A stretch of 45,974 nucleotides of DNA, from NCBI RefSeq assembly GCF_009865405.1, contig NZ_WWJY01001052.1, positions 1-45,974 on the forward strand, in the 5' to 3' direction. The first letter of the stretch is position 1; each line of letters starts with the position of its first letter. The notes beneath the pieces were generated by a model. That model was not told the DNA's origin. It saw only the letters and a list, made by a program, of their open reading frames with translations, and made no database searches. This DNA comes from Streptomyces sp. SID3212 (GTDB lineage Bacteria; Actinomycetota; Actinomycetes; Streptomycetales; Streptomycetaceae). Position numbers and translations under genes: made by a program. This document shows positions 24,428 to 33,016 of this stretch, piece by piece.

Positions 24428-25900
24428 CTAGTTCTTCAGCGCCGCCATCCACGCCTCGACCTCGTCGGCCTGGCGCGGCAGTCCCGCGGACAGGTTCCGG
24501 TTCCCGTCCTCCGTCACGACGAGGTCGTCCTCGATCCTGACCCCGATCCCCCGGTACTCCTCCGGCACCGTCGTGTCGTCCGCCTGGAAGTACAGCCCCG
24601 GCTCGACGGTGAGGCACATCCCCGGCTCCAGCGTCCCGTCGGCGTACGCCTCGCGGCGCGCGGCCGCGCAGTCGTGGACGTCCAGGCCGAGCATGTGGCC
24701 GGTGCCGTGCAGGGTCCAGCGACGCTGGAGCCCCAGCTCCAGGACCTTCTCCACCGGCCCCTCCAACAGCCCCCATTCGACGAGCTTCTCGGCGAGCACG
24801 CGCTGCGAGGCGTCATGAAAGTCGTGGTACTTGGCGCCCGGCCTGACCGCCGCGATCCCGGCCTCCTGGGACTCGTACACCGCGTCGTAGATCTTCCGCT
24901 GGATCGCGCTGTAGCGGCCGCTGATCGGCAGCGTACGGGTGACATCGGCGGTGTAGAGGGTGTGCGTCTCCACGCCGGCGTCGAGGAGGAGCAGGTCGCC
25001 GGAGCGTACGGCTCCGTCATTGCGCACCCAGTGCAGGGTCGTGGCGTGCGGTCCGGCGGCGCAGATCGAGCCGTAGCCGATGTCGTTGCCCTCGACCCGG
25101 GCGCGCAGGAAGAACGTTCCCTCCAGGTAGCGCTCGCTCGTCGCCTCGGCCTTGTCGAGGACCTTCACGACGTCCTCGAAGCCGCGCACGGTCGAGTCGA
25201 CGGCCTTCTGGAGCTCACCGATCTCGAACTCGTCCTTCACCGCGCGCGCCTCGGAGAGATGGACCCGCAGCTCCTCGTCGCGCTCCGCCGTGACCTTGTC
25301 GGTCAGCGCCGCCTCCACCGAGGCGTCGTGACCGCGCACGACCCGCACGGGCCCGGTGGCCTCCGCGAGTGTCGCGGTCACTTCGCGTACGTCCTTCGCG
25401 GGCAGGCCCAGCAGCTGCTCCGACTCGGCGAGGGAGTGCCGGCGGCCGACCCACAACTCGCCCTGGCCGTCCAGCCAGAACTCGCCGTTCTCCCGGTCGG
25501 AGCGCGGGAGCAGGTAGAGCGCCGCGTCGTGGCCGTCGTCCTGGGCGCCGTTCTTCCGCGGTTCCAGGACGAGGACGCCGTCGTGCGTCCGGTCGCCGGT
25601 GAGGTACGTGTACTCGGTACCGGCGCGGAAGGGGTACTCGGTGTCGTTCGACCGCGTCCTGAGGTTGCCCGCCGGGATCACCAGGCGCTCACCGGGGAAG
25701 CGCGCGGAGAGCGCGGCGCGGCGCGCGGCCGTGTGGGACGCCTGCGCGATCGGCTCCAGGCCGTGCAGCTCGGTGTCGGCCCAGCCGGACTTCATGTTTT
25801 CCGCGAGCTCGTCGGACACGCCGGAGTACAGACCGTTCTTCCGCTGTTTGATCGGCTTCTCTTCCGCTTCCGGGGTCTCCAGGGGGAGCTCCTCAGCCAC
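24428..25900 (-). CDS. pepP: Aminopeptidase P (Xaa-Pro aminopeptidase, M24B)
   Basis: A 490-residue protein starting with GTG 25900 (MAEELPLETPEAEEKP), preceded by GAGGAG. The open frame runs further upstream without family sequence. The N-terminal AMP_N domain (about 60-190) contains RTRSNDTEYPFRAGTEYTYL. The catalytic domain shows LLLDAGVETHTLYTADVTRT (two Asp metal ligands), GTGHMLGLDVHD (His), TVEPGLYF (Glu) and VRIEDDLVVT (Glu), so all five dinuclear Mn ligands are there. It removes an N-terminal residue before proline. No signal peptide: cytoplasmic. It converges on the ATPase gene and lies 107 bases downstream of the SpoIIE-type phosphatase gene. Confidence 0.93.
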   Translation of the reverse strand: MAEELPLETPEAEEKPIKQRKNGLYSGVSDELAENMKSGWADTELHGLEPIAQASHTAARRAALSARFPGERLVIPAGNLRTRSNDTEYPFRAGTEYTYLTGDRTHDGVLVLEPRKNGAQDDGHDAALYLLPRSDRENGEFWLDGQGELWVGRRHSLAESEQLLGLPAKDVREVTATLAEATGPVRVVRGHDASVEAALTDKVTAERDEELRVHLSEARAVKDEFEIGELQKAVDSTVRGFEDVVKVLDKAEATSERYLEGTFFLRARVEGNDIGYGSICAAGPHATTLHWVRNDGAVRSGDLLLLDAGVETHTLYTADVTRTLPISGRYSAIQRKIYDAVYESQEAGIAAVRPGAKYHDFHDASQRVLAEKLVEWGLLEGPVEKVLELGLQRRWTLHGTGHMLGLDVHDCAAARREAYADGTLEPGMCLTVEPGLYFQADDTTVPEEYRGIGVRIEDDLVVTEDGNRNLSAGLPRQADEVEAWMAALKN

Positions 25901-26007
25901 GTCTTCTCCTCGACTCGAGTACGACTCTTCATACGACTCTGGACCGTCCTTCCATCGTATGTGCGAAGGAAAGAGGGTCCAGGTCGATGTGACGGGCTTG
26001 TGAGCAA

Positions 26008-27525
26008 TCAGTCGAAACGGACCGCGAGCATCACGACGTCGTCGGCGGATCCGCCCCGGCCGGTCACCCCCGCCGCTGCCCCTGCCGCTGTTCCTGCCGC
26101 CGCCCCCGCAACCTCCCCCGGCAGCACCGCCCGCAGGACGTGGTCCGCGACCGCCCCCGGATCGTCCCTGGCCGCCTCCGGCACACTCGCCGCCGCCGCG
26201 TGCAGGCGCGCGAAGGCCCGGTCCATGGGCTCGCCGGTACGCCGCAGCAGCCCGTCGGTGTACAGCAGCACCGTTTCTCCTGGCTCCGGGAAAACCTCCA
26301 CACTCGGCGCCTCCCAGCACGCCAGCATCCCCAGCGGCGCGGACAGGGACGTCTCGACGAACTCGGTGCGCCCCGCCCCCACGATCAGCGGCGGGGCGTG
26401 CCCGGCCCCGGCGAGCACGACCGACCCGTGGGCGGGTTCGGCGTACGCGAAGAGCGCGGTGGCCGTACGGGCAGGCTCGGTGAGCCGCAACAGCAGCTCC
26501 AGATCGGACAGTACGGCGACGGGGTCCTCGCCCTCCAGCACGGCGTACGCCCGCAGGGAGGCCCGCAGCCGCCCCATCGCGGCCACCGCGCCCGGCCCGG
26601 AGCCGCTCACCGACCCGACGGCCAGACCCACCGCGCCCTCGGGCAGGGCCAGGGCGTCGTACCAGTCACCGCCGCCGTACGGCCCCGTGCGGTGGCGCGC
26701 CGCGAGCCGGACGCCGGGGACGCGGGGCAGCCGGCCGGGCAGCAGTTCCCCGGTGAGGGTGGCCGTACGGGCGCGGGCGCGCTCCAGCTCCAGGAGAAGG
26801 GCGAGGTGCTCACTCGCGTACCGGGCGTAGAGGCCCACCAGATGGCGTTGCCGTTCGACCGGTTCGGCGGGTTCGTCGTAGAACCAGACGACGGCACCGA
26901 GCTTCTTCGGGTCCGACGTGTTCACGTCCGCCGTGTTCGTGCCCGCCGTGTACAGGTCCTGCGTGTTCACGTCCGCCGCGTTCCTGCCCGGCGTATCCAG
27001 GTCCGCCGCGCCCGCCGTCGCGAGCGGTACGGCGTAACTCGCCCCGTACCCCAGCCGCGCCGCCACCTCGCGCTGGCGCGGATCCAGCTCCGTGTCGCCG
27101 AGCAGGTCGGGCACGGCGACGGGTTCGGCGCGGCCGGCGGAACAGTCCAGGAGGCGCCCGTACGACGTGGCCCGGCGCGGCACCGTCTCCAGATGCCCCA
27201 GCTCGGCGTGGGCCAGCCCCAGGCCGAGCGTGGTGACCGGGCCGAGGCCGTCGCCCGGTTCGCACACGACAAGACCGCGCCGGGCGCCCACGAGGGCGGC
27301 CCCCGCGCGCAGGACCTCGTTCAGCGCGTCGTCCAGGGATCCGGTGCCGGCCAGGCGCTCGATCAGCTCGTGCAGGGTGGTGAGATCGGACACCCATCCG
27401 GCCAGCCGGTCCTGGAGCAGCAGCCCCGGCGGGGGTGTGAGGTCGTCGAGTGGTGCGGCAGTCTGCGCGGGGGCGGAAGCTGGTGGATCGATTCCAGCCA
27501 CTTTCGGCAGGTTCGGAGCGCTCAT
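26008..27525 (-). CDS. GAF-domain SpoIIE-type serine phosphatase
   Basis: A 505-residue protein with start MSAPNLPKVAG. Residues about 40-230 form a GAF domain (LHELIERLAGTGSLDDALNE, GAALVGARRGLVVC, REVAARLGYGASYAVPLA). An unusual insert of about 35 residues before the last GAF strand is made of five-residue repeats (ADLDT, ADVNT, ADVNT). A short coiled linker (LALLLELERARARTATLTGE) leads to the PP2C/SpoIIE domain (about 270-505): GGDWYDALALPEG (metal-binding Asp), SVSGSGPGAVAAMG, TALFAYAEPAHGSVVLAGAG, LLYTDGLLRR and SADDVVMLAVRFD. Such enzymes dephosphorylate anti-anti-sigma factors. In VSGSGP the usual GDV/D..GHG Asp seems replaced by Ser, which may reduce activity. The GAF ligand is unknown. 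Confidence 0.88.
   Translation of the reverse strand: MSAPNLPKVAGIDPPASAPAQTAAPLDDLTPPPGLLLQDRLAGWVSDLTTLHELIERLAGTGSLDDALNEVLRAGAALVGARRGLVVCEPGDGLGPVTTLGLGLAHAELGHLETVPRRATSYGRLLDCSAGRAEPVAVPDLLGDTELDPRQREVAARLGYGASYAVPLATAGAADLDTPGRNAADVNTQDLYTAGTNTADVNTSDPKKLGAVVWFYDEPAEPVERQRHLVGLYARYASEHLALLLELERARARTATLTGELLPGRLPRVPGVRLAARHRTGPYGGGDWYDALALPEGAVGLAVGSVSGSGPGAVAAMGRLRASLRAYAVLEGEDPVAVLSDLELLLRLTEPARTATALFAYAEPAHGSVVLAGAGHAPPLIVGAGRTEFVETSLSAPLGMLACWEAPSVEVFPEPGETVLLYTDGLLRRTGEPMDRAFARLHAAAASVPEAARDDPGAVADHVLRAVLPGEVAGAAAGTAAGAAAGVTGRGGSADDVVMLAVRFD
26911..27015 (-). repeat. 15-bp tandem repeat (7 units) inside the GAF domain
   Basis: Seven degenerate 15-bp units (26911, 26926, 26941, 26956, 26971, 26986, 27001), consensus GTCCGCCGTGTTCAC on the plus strand. 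Units three apart match best, giving a 45-bp higher-order period (CGTGTTCACGTCCGCCG at both 26917 and 26962). Translated on the minus strand they give pentapeptides like ADVNT. Confidence 0.85.
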
Positions 27526-28214
27526 GGCAACCGGCTCACCGGCCGGTACGCTCGGCGCGTTCCGTGCAATAGCATCGCAAACCCCCACGTCATTCTGCGC
27601 GGCTATCCATGCATCCACTCCATGGATTCACATCTACTCCCACAAGTGGGGCAATGTCCAGCATTGCCCTGGTGGGGCGGCGGCTAACTCGACCAGCCTG
27701 AACTTGGCGAAAAAATGACCCCCCTGATCAGGTTTTGCGATCGACTGAGTGAGTTCAACCTGGGGGATCTGCCGGGGCTGAGTTCACCTACGGTCCGGGT
27801 GGAGCGTCATTCCGAACGTGATGGGTACGTAAACGGTGACGGACAGGGGCAGTTGGGACCGCCCCGGAACCTGGCAGCAGGCCCGGGCGTCTTGTCCGCC
27901 GTAGGCCGCGCACCCCATCCCCTCGGAGTGGCGAGGAAAGTACGGAGTACAGCGGGAGAGCAAGCGCCATGCGCACGCCACCCCTCGCCACACTTTCAAA
28001 GAGGACAGCCCGCGGGCCCGACAGGTCGTGCCCGGCCCCGAGGCGGCGTCATGCGCCGCAGGCCTGGAACGCCTGTCCGTGCCCCCGGGTGCGGCGCGGC
28101 ACAGCGCGAACGAAGCGTCGAACGCACAGCGGATGTACGCACAGCGAAATGATGCACACACATGGTGTCAGTGTCATGTGGACCTCGGCGTTCAACGGAA
28201 AGGAACGAGCGCTC
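27526..28214. other. Long divergent spacer with hairpins
   Basis: This 690-base gap lies between the divergent GAF-SpoIIE and prim-pol-like genes. No coding frame here has family features. It has a small hairpin (ATCCATG...CATGGAT, about 27604-27625), a strong one (27639-27676), and an A-tract (GCGAAAAAATGACC near 27710) that may belong to a promoter. Confidence 0.4.
27639..27676. promoter_or_regulatory. Strong inverted repeat upstream of the GAF-SpoIIE gene
   Basis: GGGCAATG (27649-27656) and CATTGCCC (27662-27669) form a perfect 8-bp stem with a TCCAG loop. It is continued after an internal loop by CCCAC (27639-27643) and GTGGG (27672-27676). It lies 114 bases upstream of the phosphatase start and could be an operator or an RNA hairpin in the leader. 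Confidence 0.5.
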
Positions 28215-28898
28215 ATGCGCGAGATCCTCGGAAGGCGACGCAGGCTCCGGTTCCGGCGTAGGGGGAGGCCCGCCCAGCTCGACGCGGCCCTCACCTACGC
28301 CTCCTCGTGGAGATGGCCCGTCCTGCCGGGCGCCGGCCTGACGGCGGCCGGCGCACGCGGGACACGCGGTTACGGCTGCGCCTGCCCCGACCCCGATTGC
28401 GCCGTACCGGGCGCACACCCCTTCGATCCAGGACTGCTGGCGGCCACCACCGACGCGCGCATGGTGTGCTGGTGGTGGGGCAACCGCCCGACGGCTCCGA
28501 TCGTGCTGGCCACCGGCGACAGCGCGCCGTGCGCGGTGAGCCTGCCGGCCGTCGCCGGTGCGCGCGCCCTGGCGGAGCTCGACCGGATGGGCATGCGCCT
28601 CGGCCCGGTCGTGGCAACGCCCACGCGCTGGTCGCTGCTGGTTTCCCCGTACACCCTCGAACAGCTCGGCGAGCTGCTCTACACGAAGGACTGGGTGCCC
28701 AGTTCGCTTCGCTTCCACGGCTCGGGCGGCTATCTCATGCTGCCCCCGTCCGAGGCGGCCGGCGGACAGGTCCGCTGGGAGCGGGCCCCGCTGCCCGGCT
28801 CGGCGGCGCCGTGGCTGCCGGACGTGGAGGCGGTCGTGGACGCGCTGGTCGAGGCGAGCACGAGCGCGCCGGACGGCGGGAGCAGGCTCGCGTACTGA
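28215..28898 (+). CDS. Prim-pol-like protein (bifunctional primase/polymerase N-terminal family)
   Basis: A 227-residue protein with AAAGGAA 10 bases before ATG 28215 (MREILGRRRRLRFRRRG). Residues about 22-180 resemble the archaeo-eukaryotic primase-polymerase domain annotated in actinomycetes (LDAALTYASSWRWPVLPG, YGCACPDPDCAVPGAHPFD, WWWGNRPTAPIVLATG). The usual strand with the catalytic Asp-hydrophobic-Asp right after the TG motif is not visible: here it reads DSAPCAVSLPAVAG. A later RFHGSGGYLMLPPS segment corresponds to the final core strands. It therefore may be an inactive, regulatory relative. The protein stands alone with its own terminator. Confidence 0.72.
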   Translation: MREILGRRRRLRFRRRGRPAQLDAALTYASSWRWPVLPGAGLTAAGARGTRGYGCACPDPDCAVPGAHPFDPGLLAATTDARMVCWWWGNRPTAPIVLATGDSAPCAVSLPAVAGARALAELDRMGMRLGPVVATPTRWSLLVSPYTLEQLGELLYTKDWVPSSLRFHGSGGYLMLPPSEAAGGQVRWERAPLPGSAAPWLPDVEAVVDALVEASTSAPDGGSRLAY

Positions 28899-28962
28899 GA
28901 GGTGAGCGCCGCGAGGCGAGCGCCGAAGGTGAGCGCCGAGAGGGCGCCGAGAGGTGAGAACC

Positions 28963-28993
28963 GAGAGCGGTACGGCGCTGCCGTGCCGCTCTC
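28963..28993 (+). terminator. Hairpin terminator after the prim-pol-like gene
   Basis: GAGAGCGGTACGGC (28963-28976) pairs with GCCGTGCCGCTCTC (28980-28993) over 14 bp with one G-U pair and a 3-base loop. The 60 bases before it carry degenerate repeats of GAGGTGAGCGCCG. Confidence 0.75.
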
Positions 28994-29141
28994 ACCTCTG
29001 TTGTCACTCGTATGTCACTCGTACGGGTGTGAGCGGGCCCGAGAAGTGGGGAATTGGGCGCGCGGTGCGGCCGGACGGCCCATTTCGCCGATATCTTTCG
29101 CCCGACCGTCAGGAATTTCCCCGCACCGGCAGGTGGCCCCC

Positions 29142-29762
29142 ATGAATCTGCGCGCGATCGGGCTCACGGCTGTGGTGGTGTGCACCGCACTGCTGCCGTT
29201 CGCCGCCTCAGCGGGACCCGCTTCCGGTCCGGCGCCCCTCCCGCGTTCTCTCGCCCCGTCGGCCGCGCCCTCGGTTCCCCTCCCGTTGCCGTTGCCGCTG
29301 CCGCTTCCGGCTTCACATCTGACCGGAATCGATGGGTCTCCGGCGGCGGGTGACCGGCCGGTCGCGGGAGGCGGTGCGGCGGTCCGTACGGCTGAGCGGT
29401 GCGGCCCCGAAGTCGCCTCCCCCGAGGGGATCGAGGCCCAGTCGTGTGTCCTCAGCGGGGGGCGCGACACCTGGGCGCGTACGTACTACCGCAACGCGAC
29501 GGGGCGTGAACTGAGTGCCGTACTGAGCCTCATGGGCCCCGGCGCACGGACCGTACAGACGTATTGCGCGGTGGCGGCGGAGGACGAGCCGGCCACCTGT
29601 GAAACCCCTCGTGAACCGTCCCTGGGAGAGGCCTCGCGGTATCTGGCGATGGCGGAGTTCGCGGCTGCGGCGGAGGGTGGGGCGGAGGACGGGCAGAGCG
29701 CGGACGACGCGCCGCTGTTGCTGCGGTCGGGGAGCAACTCCCCGGGCCCCGGGGGCCGTTGA
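29142..29762 (+). CDS. Secreted protein of unknown function
   Basis: A 206-residue protein starting MNLRAIGLTAVVVCTALLP with AGGTGG as ribosome site; the frame is open upstream without features. A Sec signal peptide is likely cut near FAASA|GP (about residue 24). Then follow a Pro/Leu-rich low-complexity stretch (PLPLPLPLPLPAS) and a globular part with four cysteines (RCGPEVASPEGIEAQSC, YCAVAAEDEPATC), probably two disulfides. The pattern CGPEVASPEG...SCVLSGG..TWARTYYRNATG looks like a small beta-sandwich. I know no function; homologues with the same Cys pattern appear common in streptomycetes. Confidence 0.75.
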   Translation: MNLRAIGLTAVVVCTALLPFAASAGPASGPAPLPRSLAPSAAPSVPLPLPLPLPLPASHLTGIDGSPAAGDRPVAGGGAAVRTAERCGPEVASPEGIEAQSCVLSGGRDTWARTYYRNATGRELSAVLSLMGPGARTVQTYCAVAAEDEPATCETPREPSLGEASRYLAMAEFAAAAEGGAEDGQSADDAPLLLRSGSNSPGPGGR

Positions 29763-29790
29763 GCGAACGACCCGGTCCGGTCACGCGAAC

Positions 29791-29830
29791 GCCCGGCCGC
29801 TGGCGACGGGGGATGCACCAGCGACCGGGC
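29791..29830 (+). terminator. Hairpin after the secreted-protein gene
   Basis: GCCCGGCCGCTGG (29791-29803) pairs with CCAGCGACCGGGC (29818-29830) with one mismatch, followed by TTCT. A small dyad (GTGACA-GG-TGTCAC, 29915-29928) follows in the spacer. Confidence 0.7.
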
Positions 29831-30030
29831 TTCTAGAACCGTAACAAGAGATCGGCGGTTAGCAAATTCGATCCGGTGTATTCGGACAATGAATTACCTG
29901 CCGGTAGGGAGGATGTGACAGGTGTCACCGCCCCCGGGGAAAACACCGCGACGGTGGTACGGAGACGGCGAATGGTGTCGTCCGGTGTCGGCGTACCGGT
30001 GTCGCCGTACCGCTGTCGACAGCGTCACCC

Positions 30031-30996
30031 TCAGCTGAGCGTCACCTGGCGGTTGGTGAGCCCGCCGCGCGCCCGGCGCTCGTCCCCGCTCAGCGGCGTG
30101 TCGGCCGCGAGCGCCACGGCCAGCCGCTCCGCGAACTCCGTCGCGGGCTTCTCGCACTCCTCCGCGCCCATCGTGCTCGGCAGGTCCCAGACCGGCACGG
30201 TCAGCCCGTGCGCCCGGAAGGAGCCCACCAGCCGGGTCCCCTCGCCGAGGCCCGACGTCCCGGCCGCGTGCAGCCGGGCCAGCGCGTCGAGAAGCTTCTC
30301 CTCGGGGTAGGGCATGACCCAGCGCAGGTGGTTCTTGGTGGGCGTCTCGCACCAGTACGCGGCGTCCGAGTGCGCCAGCAGGACGGTCGGGATCGCGGCC
30401 TCGTTGGCGCGTTCCAGGGAAGCGGTCACCTCGGCGGCGGCGTTCTCCGCGTCCGGCACCCAGAACTCGAAGCCTGGGTGCACCACCGGGCGGAAGTCCG
30501 CCTCGGGGTCCAGGAGGTCCTGGAGGCGCGGTCCGTCGGCGGGCGCCCGCTCGGAGGCGACGGGCGAACCGGGCTCGGCGGTCAGCGCACGCCGGAGTGT
30601 GTCGGCGAGGTCGCGGCTGAGATCGCCGGACGAGGTGTCGTTCTGGAGCGCGAGCAGAACGGATCCGTCGTCGCGGCGCAGCGCCGGCCAGGCCATCGGC
30701 AGGACGGTCGCGAGCGTCACGGACGGCACACCCTCGGGCAGCCCGCCCCTGAGGGTCAGTTCGACGGTCGCGGCGGGCACCAGCTCGCGCAGCGCGACCC
30801 AGTCGCACTCACCGGCCAGGCCCTCGAAGGGGCGCTGCACCAGCTCGGTCACGGCGTGCGCGGCGGAGCGGCCGTGGCAGGCCTTGTAGCGGCGGCCGGA
30901 ACCGCACGGGCAGGGCTCGCGGGCCCCCACCACCGGGACCGGTCCGTCCTTGAGCTGCGCCGTGCTGGCCTTGGTCTGGGGGCGCTTCTTGGCCAT
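30031..30996 (-). CDS. DUF5926-type protein with N-terminal SEC-C zinc motif
   Basis: A 321-residue cytoplasmic protein, start MAKKRPQTKASTAQLK. Residues about 29-42 carry the SEC-C motif (CPCGSGRRYKACHG: Cys, Cys, Cys, His), as at the C-terminus of SecA, where it binds zinc and contacts SecB or the ribosome. The other 270 residues match the actinomycete DUF5926 family in general layout (PFEGLAGECDWVALRELVPA, TVELTLRGGLPEGVPSVTLA, YWCETPTKNHLRWVMPYPEE). The function is unestablished. It has its own promoter region of about 230 bases shared with the convergent ATPase gene end. Confidence 0.85.
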   Translation of the reverse strand: MAKKRPQTKASTAQLKDGPVPVVGAREPCPCGSGRRYKACHGRSAAHAVTELVQRPFEGLAGECDWVALRELVPAATVELTLRGGLPEGVPSVTLATVLPMAWPALRRDDGSVLLALQNDTSSGDLSRDLADTLRRALTAEPGSPVASERAPADGPRLQDLLDPEADFRPVVHPGFEFWVPDAENAAAEVTASLERANEAAIPTVLLAHSDAAYWCETPTKNHLRWVMPYPEEKLLDALARLHAAGTSGLGEGTRLVGSFRAHGLTVPVWDLPSTMGAEECEKPATEFAERLAVALAADTPLSGDERRARGGLTNRQVTLS

Positions 30997-31224
30997 GGTG
31001 AGGCTTTCTCCCGGTAGCGGCGGTGCGGTGTCGGCGCGAGCCTAGCCGTACCGGCCGGGGGAGTGGGTCCTCCGTACGGGTGTACGAACGGACGCGGCGC
31101 CCACCGCACGCTTCCCGCCACGCCCCACCGGGGCCCCGGCCAGGTCGGCCGGACGCCTGAACACCCCGATGCACGGACGCCCGTACGCCTGGGCGCCCGC
31201 ATGCACGGACGCCCGGACCTGCCC

Positions 31225-31764
31225 TCAGCCCAACTCGTCGAAGGCGTCCGCGAAACCCAGATCGCCGACGTCGAGCCCGACGTCCATCCCGGGGCCAGTG
31301 ACGCGCGTAGCGAAATCATCGCGGCGGTGTCCTTCGGTGACGAGCACCCACACCGTCACCTCACCGGACGCGCTGTCCCGTACACCCCAGTCCTGCGCCA
31401 GCGCACTGATGATGTTGAGCCCGCGCCCGCCGCGCGCCGTCACCGACGGTGTCGCCGGGACGGGCCGGGTGGGACCGCCCCCGTCCGTCACCTCGACCGT
31501 CAGCCGGCCCGCCTTGTCGACGTGCCAGGCCGCCCGGATGTCCCCGTCGCCGATGTCCGTACGCCCCAGCGGCCTGCCGTGCCGGCAGGCGTTGCTGAGC
31601 AGCTCGGAAAGGATCAGAACCGCGTCGTCCACCACTGCGTCCGACATCCCGCCGCGCCTCAACTGCTCACGCATCCGGCGTCGTGCCGCCCCTACGCCCG
31701 CAGGACCGTGGGGTACGGCCATGCTGGACGACGTGGGCGCCTCTTGTGCCACCAAAACCGTCAC
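31225..31764 (-). CDS. Anti-sigma-type ATP-binding regulatory protein (HATPase)
   Basis: A 179-residue protein. A perfect AAGGAGGT sits 8 bases before GTG 31764 (MTVLVAQEAPTSSS), which fixes the start although the frame is open to 31851. The GHKL boxes are LILSELLSNACRHG (N), LTVEVTDGGGPTRP (G1) and ARGGRGLNIISALAQDWG (G2). It is a small serine-kinase-like regulator of the RsbW/SpoIIAB type. The C-terminal 25 residues are acidic (MDVGLDVGDLGFADAFDELG) and might mask the site. Nothing next to it identifies the target sigma factor. Confidence 0.85.
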   Translation of the reverse strand: MTVLVAQEAPTSSSMAVPHGPAGVGAARRRMREQLRRGGMSDAVVDDAVLILSELLSNACRHGRPLGRTDIGDGDIRAAWHVDKAGRLTVEVTDGGGPTRPVPATPSVTARGGRGLNIISALAQDWGVRDSASGEVTVWVLVTEGHRRDDFATRVTGPGMDVGLDVGDLGFADAFDELG

Positions 31765-31928
31765 CCCCGAGACCTCCTTAGCCCCACGCCACGATGTGAA
31801 TGCCCCATTGGCCTGGACCGGAAACCGGCCACAGGAGAGCCGTTGACGCACTCATGACTCTCGAACACAGTTCGAGCGCGCCGGTGCACTCCCCGGGCGG
31901 CGAACGCGCCTGGAGATCTCGGAAGATC

Positions 31929-32765
31929 TCAGACAGGGCGGCCCAACTGGGACAGGACCTGTTTGGGCCGGTTGGTGATGATTGCCTCGACTCCGAGGCG
32001 TACACACAGGTCGACGTCTTCCGGCTCATTCACCGTCCAGACGTGGACACGGTGGCCCGCTCTGTGCAGGCGGGCGATGTAACCGGGGTGGTTGCGGACG
32101 ATCCGCATGCCGGGACCCGCGATCCGCGATCCGGCCGGCAGCCGCCCGTCGCGCAGCCGGGGGGAGACGAACTGCATCAGGTAGACGGTCGGCAGCTGGG
32201 GGGCGGCGGAGGCGATCCGGTGGAGCGAGCGCGCGGAGAAGCTCATGATCCGTACGGCGGACTCGTGGGGCTTCTCCCCGCTCCGCACCGCCCCGTCCGG
32301 TCCCGGGGTGGGACGGTCCAGCCCGAAGCGCCGCAGCAGTTCGAGCAGCCGCTCCTCCACCTGACCGGCCCAGCGGGTGGGGTGCTTCGTCTCGATGGCC
32401 AGCTGGACGGGGCGACCGGCGTCCGCGACCAGTTCGAGGAGCCGCTCCAGCGTCAGTACGGAGGTGAACTCGCGGTCCCGCCAGTCCGGGCTCTCCTCGC
32501 TGTCCCGCCAGGAGCCGAAGTCGAGCGCGGCGAGATCGGCGAGCTCCAGGGCGGAGACGGCGCCGCGTCCGTTGGACGTACGGTTCACGCGACGGTCGTG
32601 GACGCAGACGAGATGGCCGTCGGCGGTGAGCCGTACATCGCACTCCAAGGCGTCGGCGCCGTCCTCGATGGCCTTGGTGTACGCGGCGAGGGTGTGCTCG
32701 GGGGCGTCCTCCGAGGCTCCGCGGTGTGCGACGACCTGAATACTGTGGTGGCGGGCTTGGGTCAC
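31929..32765 (-). CDS. Glycerophosphodiester phosphodiesterase
   Basis: A 278-residue TIM-barrel enzyme with GTG start (MTQARHHSIQVVAHRGASED). It hydrolyses glycerophosphodiesters to glycerol-3-phosphate and an alcohol. Catalytic landmarks: AHRG (His14-Arg15), the metal-binding Glu-x-Asp in ALECDVRLT (about 41-43), and His in VCVHD (about 56). Later strands AIETKH, SFSARSL and VHVWTVNEPEDVDLCVRLGV with EAIITNRP are complete. No signal peptide, so it is probably intracellular and works in phospholipid turnover. It is divergent from the HtrA gene. Confidence 0.93.
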   Translation of the reverse strand: MTQARHHSIQVVAHRGASEDAPEHTLAAYTKAIEDGADALECDVRLTADGHLVCVHDRRVNRTSNGRGAVSALELADLAALDFGSWRDSEESPDWRDREFTSVLTLERLLELVADAGRPVQLAIETKHPTRWAGQVEERLLELLRRFGLDRPTPGPDGAVRSGEKPHESAVRIMSFSARSLHRIASAAPQLPTVYLMQFVSPRLRDGRLPAGSRIAGPGMRIVRNHPGYIARLHRAGHRVHVWTVNEPEDVDLCVRLGVEAIITNRPKQVLSQLGRPV

Positions 32766-33016
32766 CGCGTCATGGTGCCATCGTGCCGGGGTAGGCGGGT
32801 GACCGGCGGGAGTGCTGCGGCCGGTCGGTCAGAGGTGCAGGCGTTTTGTCCGTAATAAAGAATGATGGTACGACGCACAGCTCCTGCTTACAGTGGCCTG
32901 ACGTGCTGTGGGAAAAGCTGTGCGCAGAAACTTGCGTGCGAACCGTACGGAATTCTGGCCGACGACCCTGCCGATGACCTTGCCGACGACTGATGTGGAA
33001 CCGAGGAGAACGAGCT

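Noticed and set aside
26911-27015. Regular repeats considered as a CRISPR array
   Set aside because: The 15-bp units are contiguous, without spacers, and lie in frame within a gene; no cas gene is in the window.
27920-27965. GAGGAAAGTACGGAGTAC-like segment recalling the conserved start of RNase P RNA
   Set aside because: The following conserved RNase P elements are not found and the surrounding sequence does not fit the Streptomyces rnpB gene.
29915-29928. BldD-type binding site (GTGACA-GG-TGTCAC)
   Set aside because: The half-site spacing is one base short of the BldD consensus I know and the position is downstream of both neighbouring genes.
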